Positions 32,294 to 42,500 are shown, numbered from the stretch's first letter. The stretch is 64,000 bases of DNA from Cervus elaphus (GCF_910594005.1 NC_057820.1:3229001-3293000), one strand, 5' to 3'. Translations and numbers: made by a program. Notes: generated by a model not told the origin, from the sequence alone.

Positions 32294-32652
32294 GCTGGGC
32301 TGAACCATATCCCCCTCCCTCTCTGCTACCCAAGACAGGCTCAAGTCCCACCCTCTGGGACCTGTGAACTTGACCTTACTTGGAAATAGGGTATCCACGG
32401 ATGCCGTTAGCTAAGATGAGGTCATGCTGGAGGAGGGCAGGCCCCCAAACACCAGGGGAGTCACAGCCCTGAGCCCAGGGACACCAAGGGTGCGCGGGAG
32501 ACCCAGAAGCCAGAGAGGAGCCTCCCCTGGAGCTCCTGGGGAGGGGGCGGCCTTGCCACCACCTTGATCTCAGACGTCTGGCCTCCAACTAGGACAGCAA
32601 ACTTCTGTCGTTCAGGCCCCGGTTCGTGGGGCTTCGTCCCGCGGCCCCAGGA
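32294..32652 (+). mobile_element. MLT1-type LTR (ERVL-MaLR), sense
   Basis: Phrases in MLT1 order: CTGAACCATATCCCCCTCCC, then TTGACCTTACTTGGAAATAG, AGATGAGGTCATGCTGGAGG, GCCACCACCTTGATCTCAGA and CTTCTGTCGTTCAGGCCCC. A solitary LTR relic of an ancient endogenous retroelement, with no internal genes. Confidence 0.85.
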
Positions 32653-32859
32653 CACCAGGCCACCTCGCATTCGTTACCCCTTGGACCAGCCCGGTTCTTC
32701 TCTCATCTCCAGCACAGGGGCTGGAGCACAGGAAGTGCTCAATCAACGCCCTGCCCAGTGCCCTGCATCCGTGAATGAGCTGGCCCTGCCCTTTCACTCT
32801 CCATTTCCCTCACGTACTCCTAACTCCCCTTGTCTGTTTTCTGCTGCATGGGCACCAAA
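32653..32859. other. unassigned, weak L2/MIR3-like phrase
   Basis: GGAGCACAGGAAGTGCTCAA resembles the common L2/MIR3 3' phrase; the rest is unassigned. Confidence 0.35.
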
Positions 32860-33360
32860 TTTAATTAGAGAAATCGTTTCTTGATCACTAGCCAAAAATC
32901 CAAGTCTTGCCCATGGTGTGTCCTTTCCTGAATCAGGCCCCGACGTCCTACTTCATTACTTGTAATGAACCCTCTCGTGTAGTTTCTCTGTGATGGCGAA
33001 ACAGTGCCAAGTCTGCAAAGCGCTCGGAGTTAACCGGGCCATCCAAATGACGGAGCAGACTCGGCCGTCATGGGCGATGAACGCACATGGCTTTTTCTGT
33101 AGCGCCTGGAGAGCTCAGGGTGAGTGACAGGCACGGGATGCTGAGGCTGGATCTGAATCCGCTGAATAATCCAGGTGTGTGGACCCGTGTTTGACGAAGT
33201 GAGGCTCCAAGGAGTGAGTCACATGTTATTTTTACTCCTGGTTTCATATGGCCTGGTTTTAAATTATTGAGCGGCTGGAAAGCTCCCACAATGAAATCAT
33301 CATATTTCATTTGTTTCTCCATTTGGCTGTTAAGTGAATCAATTTCTGGGCTGGGTTTGG
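32860..33360. promoter_or_regulatory. AT-richer island, possible enhancer
   Basis: In contrast to its GC-rich surroundings this stretch is AT-richer and not a repeat I know. It holds an AP-1 consensus TGAGTCA at 33,215-33,221 followed by an E-box CACATG, a second E-box CATATG near 33,247, and homeobox-type ATTA cores (for example TAAATTATTGAG). This is typical of conserved distal enhancers, but conservation cannot be tested here. Confidence 0.25.
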
Positions 33361-33731
33361 AGGTGAAGAAAGGACAGAGATGCCCGCTCCGCTTGGACGA
33401 GAGAAGGCCCAGAGATGCCCTGGGTGGTCTGGAGTCTCTGGAGGCGGCTCTTCCGTGGGCCTGGGGCCTCCCACGCGCAGGATGTCTGCACGGCTGGGCT
33501 TCCAGGGCGGTGCCTTTCTAGACCAGGCCCCAGGGGAGCCCGGCCACACTGGGCACTCTCTAGGGAGAAGCAATTGGAGGGAAGTCTCAGCAGACGCGGG
33601 GTGAGGTCAGGAATGTGGGGAAGGGGAGGCTCACATCTTTGCTTTTGCTGTGAGTGAGAGGCAGAAAAGGGAGCACTGGGGCGGGGGGCGGGGTAGACAC
33701 TGATCCTGGAGTTCAGTGGTTACGCTCCTCC
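33361..33731. other. unassigned DNA
   Basis: No feature recognised. Confidence 0.4.
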
Positions 33732-33878
33732 ATGCTGGAGATCCCGGGATGCCCTGGAGATCCCAGGAGGCACTGGGGACCCCAGGATGCCCTGGAGACC
33801 CTGGGATGCCCTGGAGATCCCGGGATGCCCTGGAGATCCCAGGATGCCCTGGAGACCCCGGGAAGTGATGGGGACCCC
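33732..33878. repeat. 19-bp minisatellite, about 8 units
   Basis: Units of the form ATGCCCTGGAGATCCCGGG with A/G and C/T variants in the last part; the first unit has 17 bp and the third and last are the most diverged. The minus-strand frame across it gives a collagen-like GIPGSPGHPG pattern, which is an artefact of the array. Confidence 0.92.
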
Positions 33879-34299
33879 TTGATAAGCCCTTGCCTGGGCA
33901 GCTGACGTTTGGTGAGGGCATCAGACAAGAGGGATAAACAGCAAGAGTACACAGCAACCTGGCAAGGACAGTCAAGGCCTCGGGGAGTGGAGGCGGCCCC
34001 CAGTTTAGCCAGGTTTCAGGGGTCTTCTCCAAGGAAGGACTCTCTGGTGGAGTCCAGTGGGTGACGCTGAGCTGTCAGGTGAGGCTGGGCCATCCCCCAG
34101 CCCAAGGGGGAGAGGGCCTGGCATGGTTTGGCTCCAGGGCCGCAGGTCCCTATGGTCCGAGCCCCTTATCCTCAATTCAGTCCCCTCAGCCTCATCTCTT
34201 GACCTCCTCAGCGCTTCTTGAAGGCCCAACAGACCCAGGAGAGATCCCCCAGGTTCACTCTTCAGAAGAGCCTGGGTGTGCATCCCAGCTCTTCTGCAG
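33879..34299. other. unassigned DNA
   Basis: No feature recognised. Confidence 0.4.
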
Positions 34300-34400
34300 G
34301 GGACCAGTTTGCATTTGGGCAAGTGAAGCCTCAATTTCCCCATCTGTTAAATGGGTGCAAGGATGACACTGAGGATAGTAATGGAGGGCTCTCTGGCACA
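34300..34400 (-). repeat. MIR SINE relic, antisense
   Basis: AGCCTCAATTTCCCCATCTG followed by TTAAATGGGTGCAAGGATGA is the antisense MIR core. Confidence 0.75.
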
Positions 34401-34499
34401 GAGCGGTCCTGGAGCATTGCAACCCTGGTCCTCACTGCTTGCCTCACCTGCCTTGGCCCTTGGCATCCTCCTCACCTGTATTTCATGCCACCTCCACCC

Positions 34500-34623
34500 C
34501 ACCCCCTTTTTTGGGCCATACTGTGCAGCTTGTGGGATCACAATTCCCTGCAGGGATCAAACCCAGGCCCGCGGCAGTGAAAACTTGGGGAGTCCTGACC
34601 ACTCTTCTGCCAGGGAAGTCCCT
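34500..34623 (-). mobile_element. short CHR-type SINE, antisense
   Basis: CCCTTTTTTGGGCCATACTG, then CAATTCCCTGCAGGGATCAA and the head end CTGCCAGGGAAGTCCC; this is the third copy of the short CHR-type SINE in the window. Confidence 0.85.
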
Positions 34624-36328
34624 CAAACCCCTTGCTCCTCCTACCTGAGTGTGAGGCTGGCCCCACTGGGGGCTAGACAAACCCCTCCACCAGGCTCTGC
34701 TGCCCCATTTAACCAGCCCTCCCCTCCTGACCTTTCACCCTCCCAGCCCCTCCTGGCAGGCCTCAAGAAAGCAGCACTGATGCCCACTGGCCCCGGACCA
34801 CACAGTTGGCGTTGTGCCCAGCTGTCACCTCATCCCTCAACATCCTTCCCTTCCCAAGGGCTTGAGGCCCCACAAAAGGGCAGTAAACATTTTTAGGACA
34901 GATGACCTTAGTTCTGAAGGGATTTCCAGGCCCTCGGAGCTGCAACAGACGCCTGTATCCTCCTCCGGGGCGTTTGTCACAGAAAGAAAAGGCCTTTGTC
35001 TGTAGGTCACCGGACTCGTTGCTTGGGAACCTGTACCTGGCACGGGCCATGCAGGAAAAGTACCCCCAAAGGCGCCCAGGGTGGCTGTGCTGTGGGCCAA
35101 GCACGGCGTCTTATGCAGTTAGTAGACGCTTGAGAAGGAACACTTAGGCTTTGATCATTTTTGTTTTGTGATCACCTCTGGGTCACCAGGGACGGAACCT
35201 CCAAATGATAGCCTGGTGCCCACAGGAGAGCAGGGTTTGCTGTGAGAGGCTCGACTCTAGGACCAGCTGGGCCCGGGGCGGGGGCAGAGGCTGCCCTCCC
35301 TGTTCTGCAGTCTCCATCACCAGCACAACCCACGTCTCCTAGTAAGTGGTCAGCAAACAGCAGAGGTGGAGCTCTTCATGTCTCCTCCAGGGTCCTACCT
35401 GGGCTCTGCCCATAAGACCCCTTCAGCTGCCTGGCACCTGCCTGCTGGCACTTAGGCACGCCCTCCTTTATGACCCAGGGCTCTGCCATCCAGCCCTGAT
35501 TATACCCCTGGCTTCCCTGGAGCCCGGGTCTGGACAAGGAGGGCACCGGGCCACAGAGCAGGGGGCAAACACGCAAGGGCCCATATTCATCTTGGAGACG
35601 GAAGTCTGGGCACCCCGAGGCCCATCCCAGGGTGGGGACATGGACCAGCATTGCCGCTGGAGGCGCCAGCCAGGGAACCCAGTCAACACCCTGGAAAGTC
35701 AACCCCTTCTGTGCTTCCCCTGAGCGCAGCCTGGCCAGGTCGTGTCCTCTCCCCAAGCCTGGAGGTGGAAGACTAGGGCCCTGCTTGTAGGGTCACGGGG
35801 AAGATGAAACCAAAGGAAACCTGCTAAGTCTTCAAGCAGGAAAGATGGGGCAAAGGTGGAAGGAATGGGTGGAGGGCCAGCGGAGCCACCCGGGGAACCC
35901 ACTCCTGAGGGCCTGGAAGGGGGTCCCTGTGAAATGAGATGGGGACTTCCCCGGGGGAACATTTAGGGGTACGTGGGCCGAGGAGCAGGTGTGGCTTCTA
36001 CCCTGCCTGCAGGAAGGGGCCTGGGTCACCCCAGGGCATTCCTTTCACCCACAGGTGTGAGCTTGGCAGGAGGAGAAGGTGCGGGGTAGCCACTGGCAAC
36101 CAGCAAGGCCCAGCGGGTCCTCTGAATATCTGAAAGCATGCAACAAATGTTGTAAGCGTCTTGGTTTGACCGTGAGCCTGTCTGGGAGGTCCTTGTGTCA
36201 AGGAGCCCCTCTGACACTCCCTCCTTCAGGGCTCTTTCTGCAATGAATTAGATGACTAATTTGAAAACAAATTTCTGTTTTCTTTATTAAAACAGTGCCC
36301 AGTTCACTGAAGGTACTGAATACATGGT
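34624..36328. other. unassigned DNA
   Basis: Long stretch without a recognised repeat or exon. TGCTGTGGGCCAAGCACGGC near 35,090 may be an L2/MIR phrase. The plus frame at 34,351-34,896 (181 codons) runs over the antisense CHR SINE and is not a gene. Confidence 0.45.
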
Positions 36329-36346
36329 GGATGGATGGATGGATGG
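36329..36346 (+). repeat. (GGAT)n microsatellite
   Basis: Four and a half GGAT units. Confidence 0.85.
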
Positions 36347-36417
36347 CTGGAAGACAGGTGAGAAAAGGCAACACCCTTTGAGGGCTGGTGATGGCCCATA
36401 CTGCTCTCCGGTCTGTT

Positions 36418-36600
36418 TCAATAACAATAAATACAATAACGATCATTCCCTGAGCCCTGACTTTTTTGCACTTCGAAGTGCTTTATTCACATGACTCACG
36501 GGATCCTCCTAAGAACCCTGTGGGTCAGGTGCTGTTTCAAGGATGAGGAAGCTGAGACACGAGAGGGTGAACGAGCTGCCCGAGGTCACACCTGGTTCAC
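36418..36600 (+). repeat. MIR SINE, well preserved
   Basis: CAATAACAATAAATACAATA at the left, TTTGCACTTCGAAGTGCTTT, AGGATGAGGAAGCTGAGACA and GCCCGAGGTCACACCTGG: a nearly complete MIR in sense. Confidence 0.88.
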
Positions 36601-37274
36601 AGCATCAAGGATGACAACCGAAGCCTGGTTCCATCCACCCAGCCCCCGCGGGCGCCGTGCAGGAGGAAGATGAGTGAGCAGACCTGGCCCACGGGGAGTT
36701 CCCCTGTGGGAGAACCAGCCGGGCCAGGGCAGAGGGGGCAGAGGTGTGGCTACAGGACACCGGGGTCCTCCCTCGCTGCCAACCTGCTGTGTGACCTTGG
36801 CAGGACTTCCTGGGGCCTTCAGATCTACCCCAGTGAAAGAATGTGCTGGAACCACATGACCCTGAGGTTCCTTCCTCAAGGAGCTGAGAACGGCTATGAC
36901 TCCCCAGTCCCTGCCCCATTTGAAGGTGCCTGCTCAGAGAGGCAGGGCAGGCCCCACTGGGAGGCCCTGGGTGGCCGCATGTCGAGCGGACTTCTGGAAC
37001 CAGGCCACTCACACTCGCCCTCTGACTCACAGGGACTTGGGAGCAAGGGACCGTCCACACCTTTCCGTGGCGAACTCGATGGTGAGCTTCCTAAAGAGGA
37101 CACGTGGGGGCAGCGGGTGCTCTGATATTGGGTGGGTGTCTGGCCTGCTGCCCCGGGTGATGGCCTGGAAGGTACCGGCTGCTCGGGGTCAGCACCCTGT
37201 CTCCTTCCCTCCCTTTCCTCAGCAGGATATCTGTGGGGTGCCCACTCCGTGCTAGGCTTATACAAGTCACTGAG
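36601..37274. other. unassigned DNA
   Basis: A 151-codon plus frame (36,670-37,125) exists but has no domain I recognise and no clear exon boundaries. Confidence 0.4.
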
Positions 37275-37400
37275 AAGGATAATAACTGCACAATAATATC
37301 AAACACAGCTACTGATCTCAGCTGCTGCTGGGGCCCAGTGTGCATTAGCCCATGGGAGCCTCAGAAGTATCTAGAGAGGCGGGGACTGCTCACAGTCTAA
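37275..37400 (+). repeat. MIR SINE relic
   Basis: AGGATAATAACTGCACAATA, AACACAGCTACTGATCTCAG and CCAGTGTGCATTAGCCCATG follow the left part of MIR in sense. Confidence 0.55.
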
Positions 37401-38139
37401 CACGCACACGGAGAAGAAAGCAGGCCCCCCACCAGGGGGTCAGACCCCCCAGGCCCCCACCCTGACTGGCCAGGCTCTGTCCTCACCACAACTAACCACC
37501 AGAATATAATGCTCTCATCCGTGGTGGATCCTCCAATTGGCCACTTCACGGATGGGGCGCTGATGCCCACAGAGGGGCAAGGACTGCTCGGGTCTGCACT
37601 GCTGAGAGGGCCGCTGGGTGAAGAAGAGGGCACCTGACCCCTGCTCGTTTCCTTCCATCATCACACCCACTCGTGTTCTGGGCAAAAGGCCCCAGCGGAC
37701 AGGCTTGGAGCCGGGCAGCCACACAAACAGCCAGCCCAGCCAGTCTTTCCAGGTTGCTAGGGCGCATGGGGCTTGGGCCAACCGGCCGCATTGCCCAGGC
37801 TGGTTCTCCCCAGGAACCGCAGCCTCTCTACTCCCGCAGGCCCCTCTTGGGAGTAGGTGGACGCTGCTGGAGGCCCAGAAAGAGTTATCTGCTCCTGCCT
37901 CAGAGTTCTGTTCAGAGTTCACCTTTTCTGGGACCAGCCCTCTCTTCTCCCCCACCAGGTGGGGCCAGGTCCAGGGAGTCCACCTTCTGAACCGGTCAAC
38001 CCAGACCCTCCACACCCACCCCCAAAGACCCCTTCCATCAGCACCAGAAACTCACTGGGGTCCCCGTGCTCCCACCCGGGGCCTTCCCTCTGCCCTACCG
38101 GGGACCCAGGCCCTCCCTGTGATGGACCAGGGAGGTCAC
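37401..38139. other. unassigned DNA upstream of the CpG island
   Basis: No repeat or exon recognised; open frames here have no domains. Confidence 0.4.
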
Positions 38140-38909
38140 TGACGTCACAGAGGACAGTCGGCCCCCGGGGATAGGGGGGGCGAATGGAGGCCCGCAGACT
38201 GCGCCACCGGGATCAGACCACGGCGCCAGCCGATGCGGCGCTCTGGGAGACTGGGGCAGGACATCGGGTCGCCGCCGCCAAGCCCTAGATACGGGGTCAA
38301 GAGCGCAGGCCTCGCCCCTCGCCGGGGCAACTGGGCAAACCCTGCCTCCCCCCGCTTGCCCCCGCCTCGATTCTCTTCTGCAAACTGGGGAGGGAGGGAG
38401 TTGCCGCTGTGCGGCTCGTTGCACCAAGCTTGCGCCTCACCCGGCCGCACTCCTGGCCCGTTCGTGGGCTCTTGGCAGCAGCCGATGGCCAGGCCGCCAG
38501 CCAGCCAGCCAGGCCGCGGGGACAGCTCCGCAGAAACCCCCACGAGTGGGCTGCGGGAGGCCGCAGCGGCGTCGCCAGCCTGCGCATGCGCGGGCCGCGC
38601 CGCCTGCCGGAACTGTAGTCCATCCCTGGGGGGCGGCAGGTGGCACCGAGCGAGGAGGAGCGGAGCGCGGCGCCTACATTTCCCAGGGTGCATCCGGTAT
38701 GGGGGCGGGGATGGGGCGGGGCCTCCGGGCGGGCGGGGCGGGGATTCGGGTCTGGGGCGGGGTCTGTGGGGCGGGGCTGGCGCGCCGAGGGGCTGCGGCG
38801 GAGCTGCGGGCGGGCGGGCGGCCCATCCCGCCTGCAGGCGCTGCACCTGCGGACACGAGCGTCCGGCTGCCGCCCCGCCCCGGCGACCCGACTCCAAGCT
38901 GCCGCTGAG
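38140..38909 (+). promoter_or_regulatory. TATA-less CpG promoter with CRE, NRF1, ETS, ZNF143 and GC-box motifs
   Basis: Full CRE palindrome TGACGTCA at 38,140-38,147. NRF1 palindrome TGCGCATGCGCG at 38,581-38,592. ETS core CCGGAA at 38,607-38,612, overlapping a minus-strand ACTACAGTTCC (38,609-38,619) of the ZNF143 type. A second ZNF143-type site in plus sense, CTACATTTCCCAGGGTGCAT, lies at 38,674-38,693. A dense run of GC boxes (GGGGCGGGG and relatives) covers 38,701-38,780. There is no TATA box. The start site is probably within about 38,700-38,850, but this is inferred. The opposed ZNF143 sites would also suit a bidirectional promoter. Confidence 0.75.
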
Positions 38910-38919
38910 ATGAGCGCGG
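38910..38919 (+). CDS. candidate first coding exon (Met-Ser-Ala, then splice donor)
   Basis: After a GC-rich leader the sequence reads GAGATGAGCGCGG and then GTGAGTGTG. ATG at 38,910 has a purine at -3, giving an acceptable initiation context. The exon would encode Met-Ser-Ala plus the first base of a fourth codon (V, A, D, E or G) and end at a near-perfect donor (CGG before GTGAGT at 38,920). Its place just downstream of the GC boxes fits a first exon with a GC-rich 5' untranslated leader. No later exon was recognised in the remaining 25 kb, so the gene is unnamed. The ATG could instead lie in a noncoding leader, with translation starting in exon 2. An upstream in-frame ATG at 38,640 would make a longer, low-complexity product and seems unlikely. 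Confidence 0.4.
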
Positions 38920-39590
38920 GTGAGTGTGCGGGGAACCGGGGCCTCTCCGAACTGGATCGCGGCGCCGCCAGGGCTGGGGTGGCTGCACCTGCAGACGGGA
39001 AACCGCCCCGCGGCTGCCGCCGACTTGCGCTCCAGGGTCTGCAGTGTGGCAGGTCAGGCGCGCCCCCCATCGCCCGCCCTGTCCCTGCGCCCGAGGGGCC
39101 GGGAACCCCTTTCACCGAGCGCCGCACCGCCTGGCTGCGCTGGGCTGCCTGGACTGCGCCGCTCCTTTGCTTTTCTCCCCGGCGTGCGGGGTCGCAGCAG
39201 GGTCCGGGCGAAGGGCGCGCGGCCGCCGTAGACCCTGCGGCGGAGAGGTGTGTGACACGGGTCGGGGGGTGGGGAGGGCTTGGCGGCAGGGGGCCGCCGC
39301 CCCTGTGTGACTCCCGCAGCGCCTTGGTGGGTAGGTGGGTTGGGGAGGGGCATCAGGTCGACCCCCGCCCCCCCCCCCGCCGGCGCCCTGGGCTCGCCCA
39401 GCGCAGACTTGGGGGCGCGGAACCGCAGTTTGTGTGCAGCCCTCCGCGATGCGCGCGCGTGCTCTCTCCGGCCCCTCGTCCCCTCCACTGCGTACCCAGG
39501 CTGCTGCCTCTGGGGCCGCACCCGCAGGGTCTGACAGCCTCTGTGCGGCGCTGGAAAAATCCCACGTCACCACCACCTAGTGCGCTGGGG

Positions 39591-40767
39591 GAAACTGAGG
39601 CCTACCGCTGGGGGCCTTGGCTCCTGGAGAGACTCTGAAGTGACCAGAGCCCCGTTTTGAGAGCCTTCTGGGGACCCAGCCCTGGCTGGAGGGCTTGTCC
39701 CTACATTCCCTGGCAGGGAGAGGCCATCACCCCATTTTCCAGGGTGCGACCGAGCCTCACCAGGCTTGAGTCACTTGCTCAGGTCTTGCAGTGGGGCTGG
39801 GTTTTGAAGCTGGTGCTTCCTGATTCCTGTGTCCTGCCTTGAGTCCGTCTCCCCGAAGACTACATTATGGACCCCCGGCCACCCCGCAGAAACCAGAGGA
39901 GACAGCTGTTTCTCCCTGAGGGGCGGGAGGGTAGGGAAACAAACAGGACTGTGGAGGGAGTATGCCTTTAGGGACCATTTCCTGTCTGCTGTCTGCTTGG
40001 AACCTGTGTTTCCCCGGGAGCACCCCCCAAGGGGAGTCTATCCCCTCCCCCTCCTAGTTGAGGAAGGAGGGACCACACGGGCAGTGGGAGTTGGGAGAGA
40101 AGCTGAGAGCAAATGGCAGGCTGGAGGAGGCAGACTTCTCTAGAAGAGGATTTCTGAAATGGCCAACCTGTTCTTTGGAGGTGGCTGGGGAACAGGGCAC
40201 CCCGCCTTGGCAGAGCCTCCAGACACATTTATCTAATGGTAGGTGGGGGGGAGGTAATGGCAGGGTGCACCAGGTAATTTTAGGCTCTCCCCAACCGTAA
40301 TTGATCCCTCCGATCTCTCCTGTAATCAGGGGGAGCCCTGGAAGGAACCATGGCATTTCCCCCCTCATTTGTGGTTGTCCTGGGAGCAGGGGTAGGTGGT
40401 CACCAGGGGTCCTGGGGGGATCAGAGGGCAAGGAGACTGGGGTTTGAATCATAGTGTCCACCTGCTGGTCTTGGACACAGCGTGACCGCTTCTTGAGCTT
40501 GGCTTCCTGAAAGCAGTATCGTTGCCCCCGTGGAAAGGATGAGGTAATAGCGGAAACCCCGCATCTAGTAGGTCCTCCCTCAGGGGCTCGTGTGGGTCAG
40601 TAAACTTCAGCCTCTCTGAGTCAGCGCAGCCCCTTGGGACTGGCCGTGGGCACACTGACCCGCCACCTGTCGCTCATGGCCCGGCGCGTGACCTGCACAG
40701 CAGTGAAATTTTCACCCACAGCCATGATGGGAGAGAGCAGACGGTGGTCCCTGGCGCCGCGTACCTA
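39591..40767. other. unassigned DNA, presumed first intron
   Basis: GGGGTTTGAATCATAGTGTC and GAGCTTGGCTTCCTGAAAGC around 40,440-40,560 may be an antisense MIR; the rest is unassigned. No exon with clear splice sites and domain content was seen. Confidence 0.4.
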
Positions 40768-40876
40768 GGCTCTTGTGGCCACTGTGCGCATCTGGAAGGC
40801 CAGGGGCTTCCCTCGTCCACAAGGGCAGGTCCCCTGACGGCCCTTCCCAGGGAAGGCTGGCATCATCCCAGAGCTG
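40768..40876 (+). repeat. dispersed local duplication, copy 1
   Basis: About 109 bp including CACTGTGCGCATCTGG, GGGCAGGTCCCCTGACGGCC and GGCTGGCATCATCCC. It matches 41,281-41,389 without gaps over nearly all its length, at a constant offset of 513 bp. Confidence 0.85.
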
Positions 40877-41280
40877 GGCGCCAGCAGGCGTGGCTGGGAG
40901 CACGTGGTCCAGTCTCCAGTGGCCCAGACCAGCCGACGGTCGGAGCCTGAGGGGACCTGAACGCCGGCCCCGGGAGGGAGGCTCCCCTTTATGCTGTGCC
41001 GGCTGCGGGCGTGTCTTCCTTCAGTCTGATCACTCAGGGCACCTTTGAGGGGGCTCTGGGGTGGCCTCCAGGCCCCGTGCCTACTTGCTTTGTTTTGCAT
41101 TCATTTCAGTGTTCAGGGGGATGAGGAAGCAGCGCGGTGAGGCGGGAGGAGCTGGCGTTTCGCGTCAGATAAGCCTGACCGAGCGCGCGAGCTGTGTTCT
41201 GTTTGCAGTCACCGTGCCCTGCTTTCCCCGCCGTGTGGAGGGAGCCCCTCCGGCTCTGCGCGCACTGCTGGCCACACCCG

Positions 41281-41389
41281 GGCTCTCCTAGCCACTGTGC
41301 GCATCTGGCAGGTCGGGGACTTCCTTCGTCCACGAGGGCAGGTCCCCTGACGGCCCTCTCCAGGGAAGGCTGGCATCATCCCGGAGCCC
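41281..41389 (+). repeat. dispersed local duplication, copy 2
   Basis: Second copy of the 40,768-40,876 segment. Differences are scattered point changes, many at CpG sites, so the duplication is not recent. No named repeat family was recognised. Confidence 0.85.
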
Positions 41390-41633
41390 AGGTGGGGCCC
41401 AGGAGACAACGGTGAGCCTGGTGATGGTCTTCTAGCGTCCCAGTCCGTGTGGTCACGGGGGCAGGGCAAGGTGGGGCAGAGGGACAAGCCTGAGCCCAGA
41501 GGGGCTCCAGAGCCAACCCTGCCACCTCTGGGCACCGGGTCTGTGCTCTCTTGGTGCCTGTGTGTCCTGCCCGGGCGGCTGCAGGTCTGGTGGGCAGGAT
41601 TCTCCCAGGTGAGTTTCATGGGGGGCAGGCGTT

Positions 41634-41915
41634 GCATTAGTCTGCCAGGGCTGCCGTAACAAGGTTCCCACTGACCATGCAGCTTAAACAACAGAATTGT
41701 ATCTTCTCACACTTCTGGAGACTGGATGGAAGTCTGAGATCGAGGCGTGGGCAGGGTTGGTTTCTTGAGGCTTCTCGCCTCATCGTGTAAGTGGCCGTTC
41801 CCTCCCTGTGTCCTCAGATGCTCTCTCCTCTCTGTGTCTGTGTCCTTCTCTCTTCCTAAAAGGACACCAGTCATACTGGATTATGGATTTGCGGGACGGA
41901 TGCAGTTCAGCCCAG
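41634..41915 (-). mobile_element. MLT1-type LTR, antisense, internally deleted
   Basis: Antisense MLT1 order: GCATTAGTCTGCCAGGGCTG, CTTAAACAACAGAATTGTAT, GGCAGGGTTGGTTTCTTGAG, AGGACACCAGTCATACTGGA, then a jump to TGCAGTTCAGCCCAGAAGG. About 100 bp of the usual LTR between the last two is missing. Confidence 0.88.
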
Positions 41916-42273
41916 AAGGGGAGGGCAGGGCCAGGCGGAAAGCTGGGTGGCAGCTCAGCTGTCTTCTTTTCCTGTGGCTGATGGGTTAGCAATGCAGAGC
42001 TGGAAGGGGCCTGGGGGATGCTCCAGTCCTAGCCCACCCACCCACACAGAGGGGAAACCGAGCCCCGGGGAAGGAAAGGCGGCCACGAGAGGGTGCGGTA
42101 GACGCAGAGCCCGAGCCCCAGTCCTCTGCTCCGGTTGGTGCGGCCCCGGCATTTGAAACAGAGAAACATGTTTCTAATCTGAGTCGGGGCTGGTTCACCA
42201 CGGCATCCCAAACAGCAGCAGAAAGTCAGAAACCTGCTGCGTGTATGTGGTGGGGAGTGACGGGACATGGGCT

Positions 42274-42384
42274 GTGGGTCCTTCGTCCGGTCCTTCATCC
42301 GTGGGTCCTTCGTCCGGTCCCTCATCCGTGGGTCCTTCGTCCGGTCCCTCATCCATAGGTTCGTCTGGTCCTTCATCCGTGGGG
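42274..42384. repeat. 27-bp minisatellite, about 4 units
   Basis: Three exact-length 27-bp units (42,274-42,354) built from GTGGGTCCTTCGTCCGG and TCCCTCATCC, then a 24-bp degenerate unit. Because 27 is a multiple of three, the array gives a GPDEGPTDE-type frame on minus; this is an artefact. Confidence 0.93.
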
Positions 42385-42500
42385 CTTAGATGTTTCCTAA
42401 GCCCCTGCTGTGTGCCCAGCACCGCCCCAGGCCCGGGGCTCAGCTGTAGACCAGAGCAAGCGACATCGTGTCTTCCTGGGGGAGGGGGCTGGCGAGAACA
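42385..42500 (+). repeat. L2 LINE relic
   Basis: CCCCTGCTGTGTGCCCAGCA, CCAGGCCCGGGGCTCAGCTG and GTAGACCAGAGCAAGCGACA follow the L2 3' region. Confidence 0.55.

Larger units (their letters stand above)
38140..39590. other. CpG island
   Basis: The only long CpG-dense region in the window. CpG dinucleotides are frequent from about 38,150 and stay so to about 39,560, and the stretch holds no interspersed repeat. It covers the promoter, the candidate first exon and the start of the presumed first intron. An unmethylated island of this size is the usual mark of a widely expressed gene promoter. Confidence 0.88.

Noticed and set aside
33631..34032. Collagen-like minus-strand frame (GIPGSPGHPG)
   Set aside because: It is a translation of the 19-bp minisatellite.
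38910..38919. Naming the CpG-island gene ATP13A2, whose protein begins MSAD and which, as I recall, has a short first coding exon
   Set aside because: No second exon or any other part of that gene was seen in the 25 kb downstream; three residues are not enough to name a gene.
38640..39638. 332-codon plus frame across the CpG island
   Set aside because: It runs straight through the splice donor and has GC-driven composition without a domain.
42195..42422. Acidic GPDEGPTDE repeat protein
   Set aside because: It is a translation of the 27-bp minisatellite.
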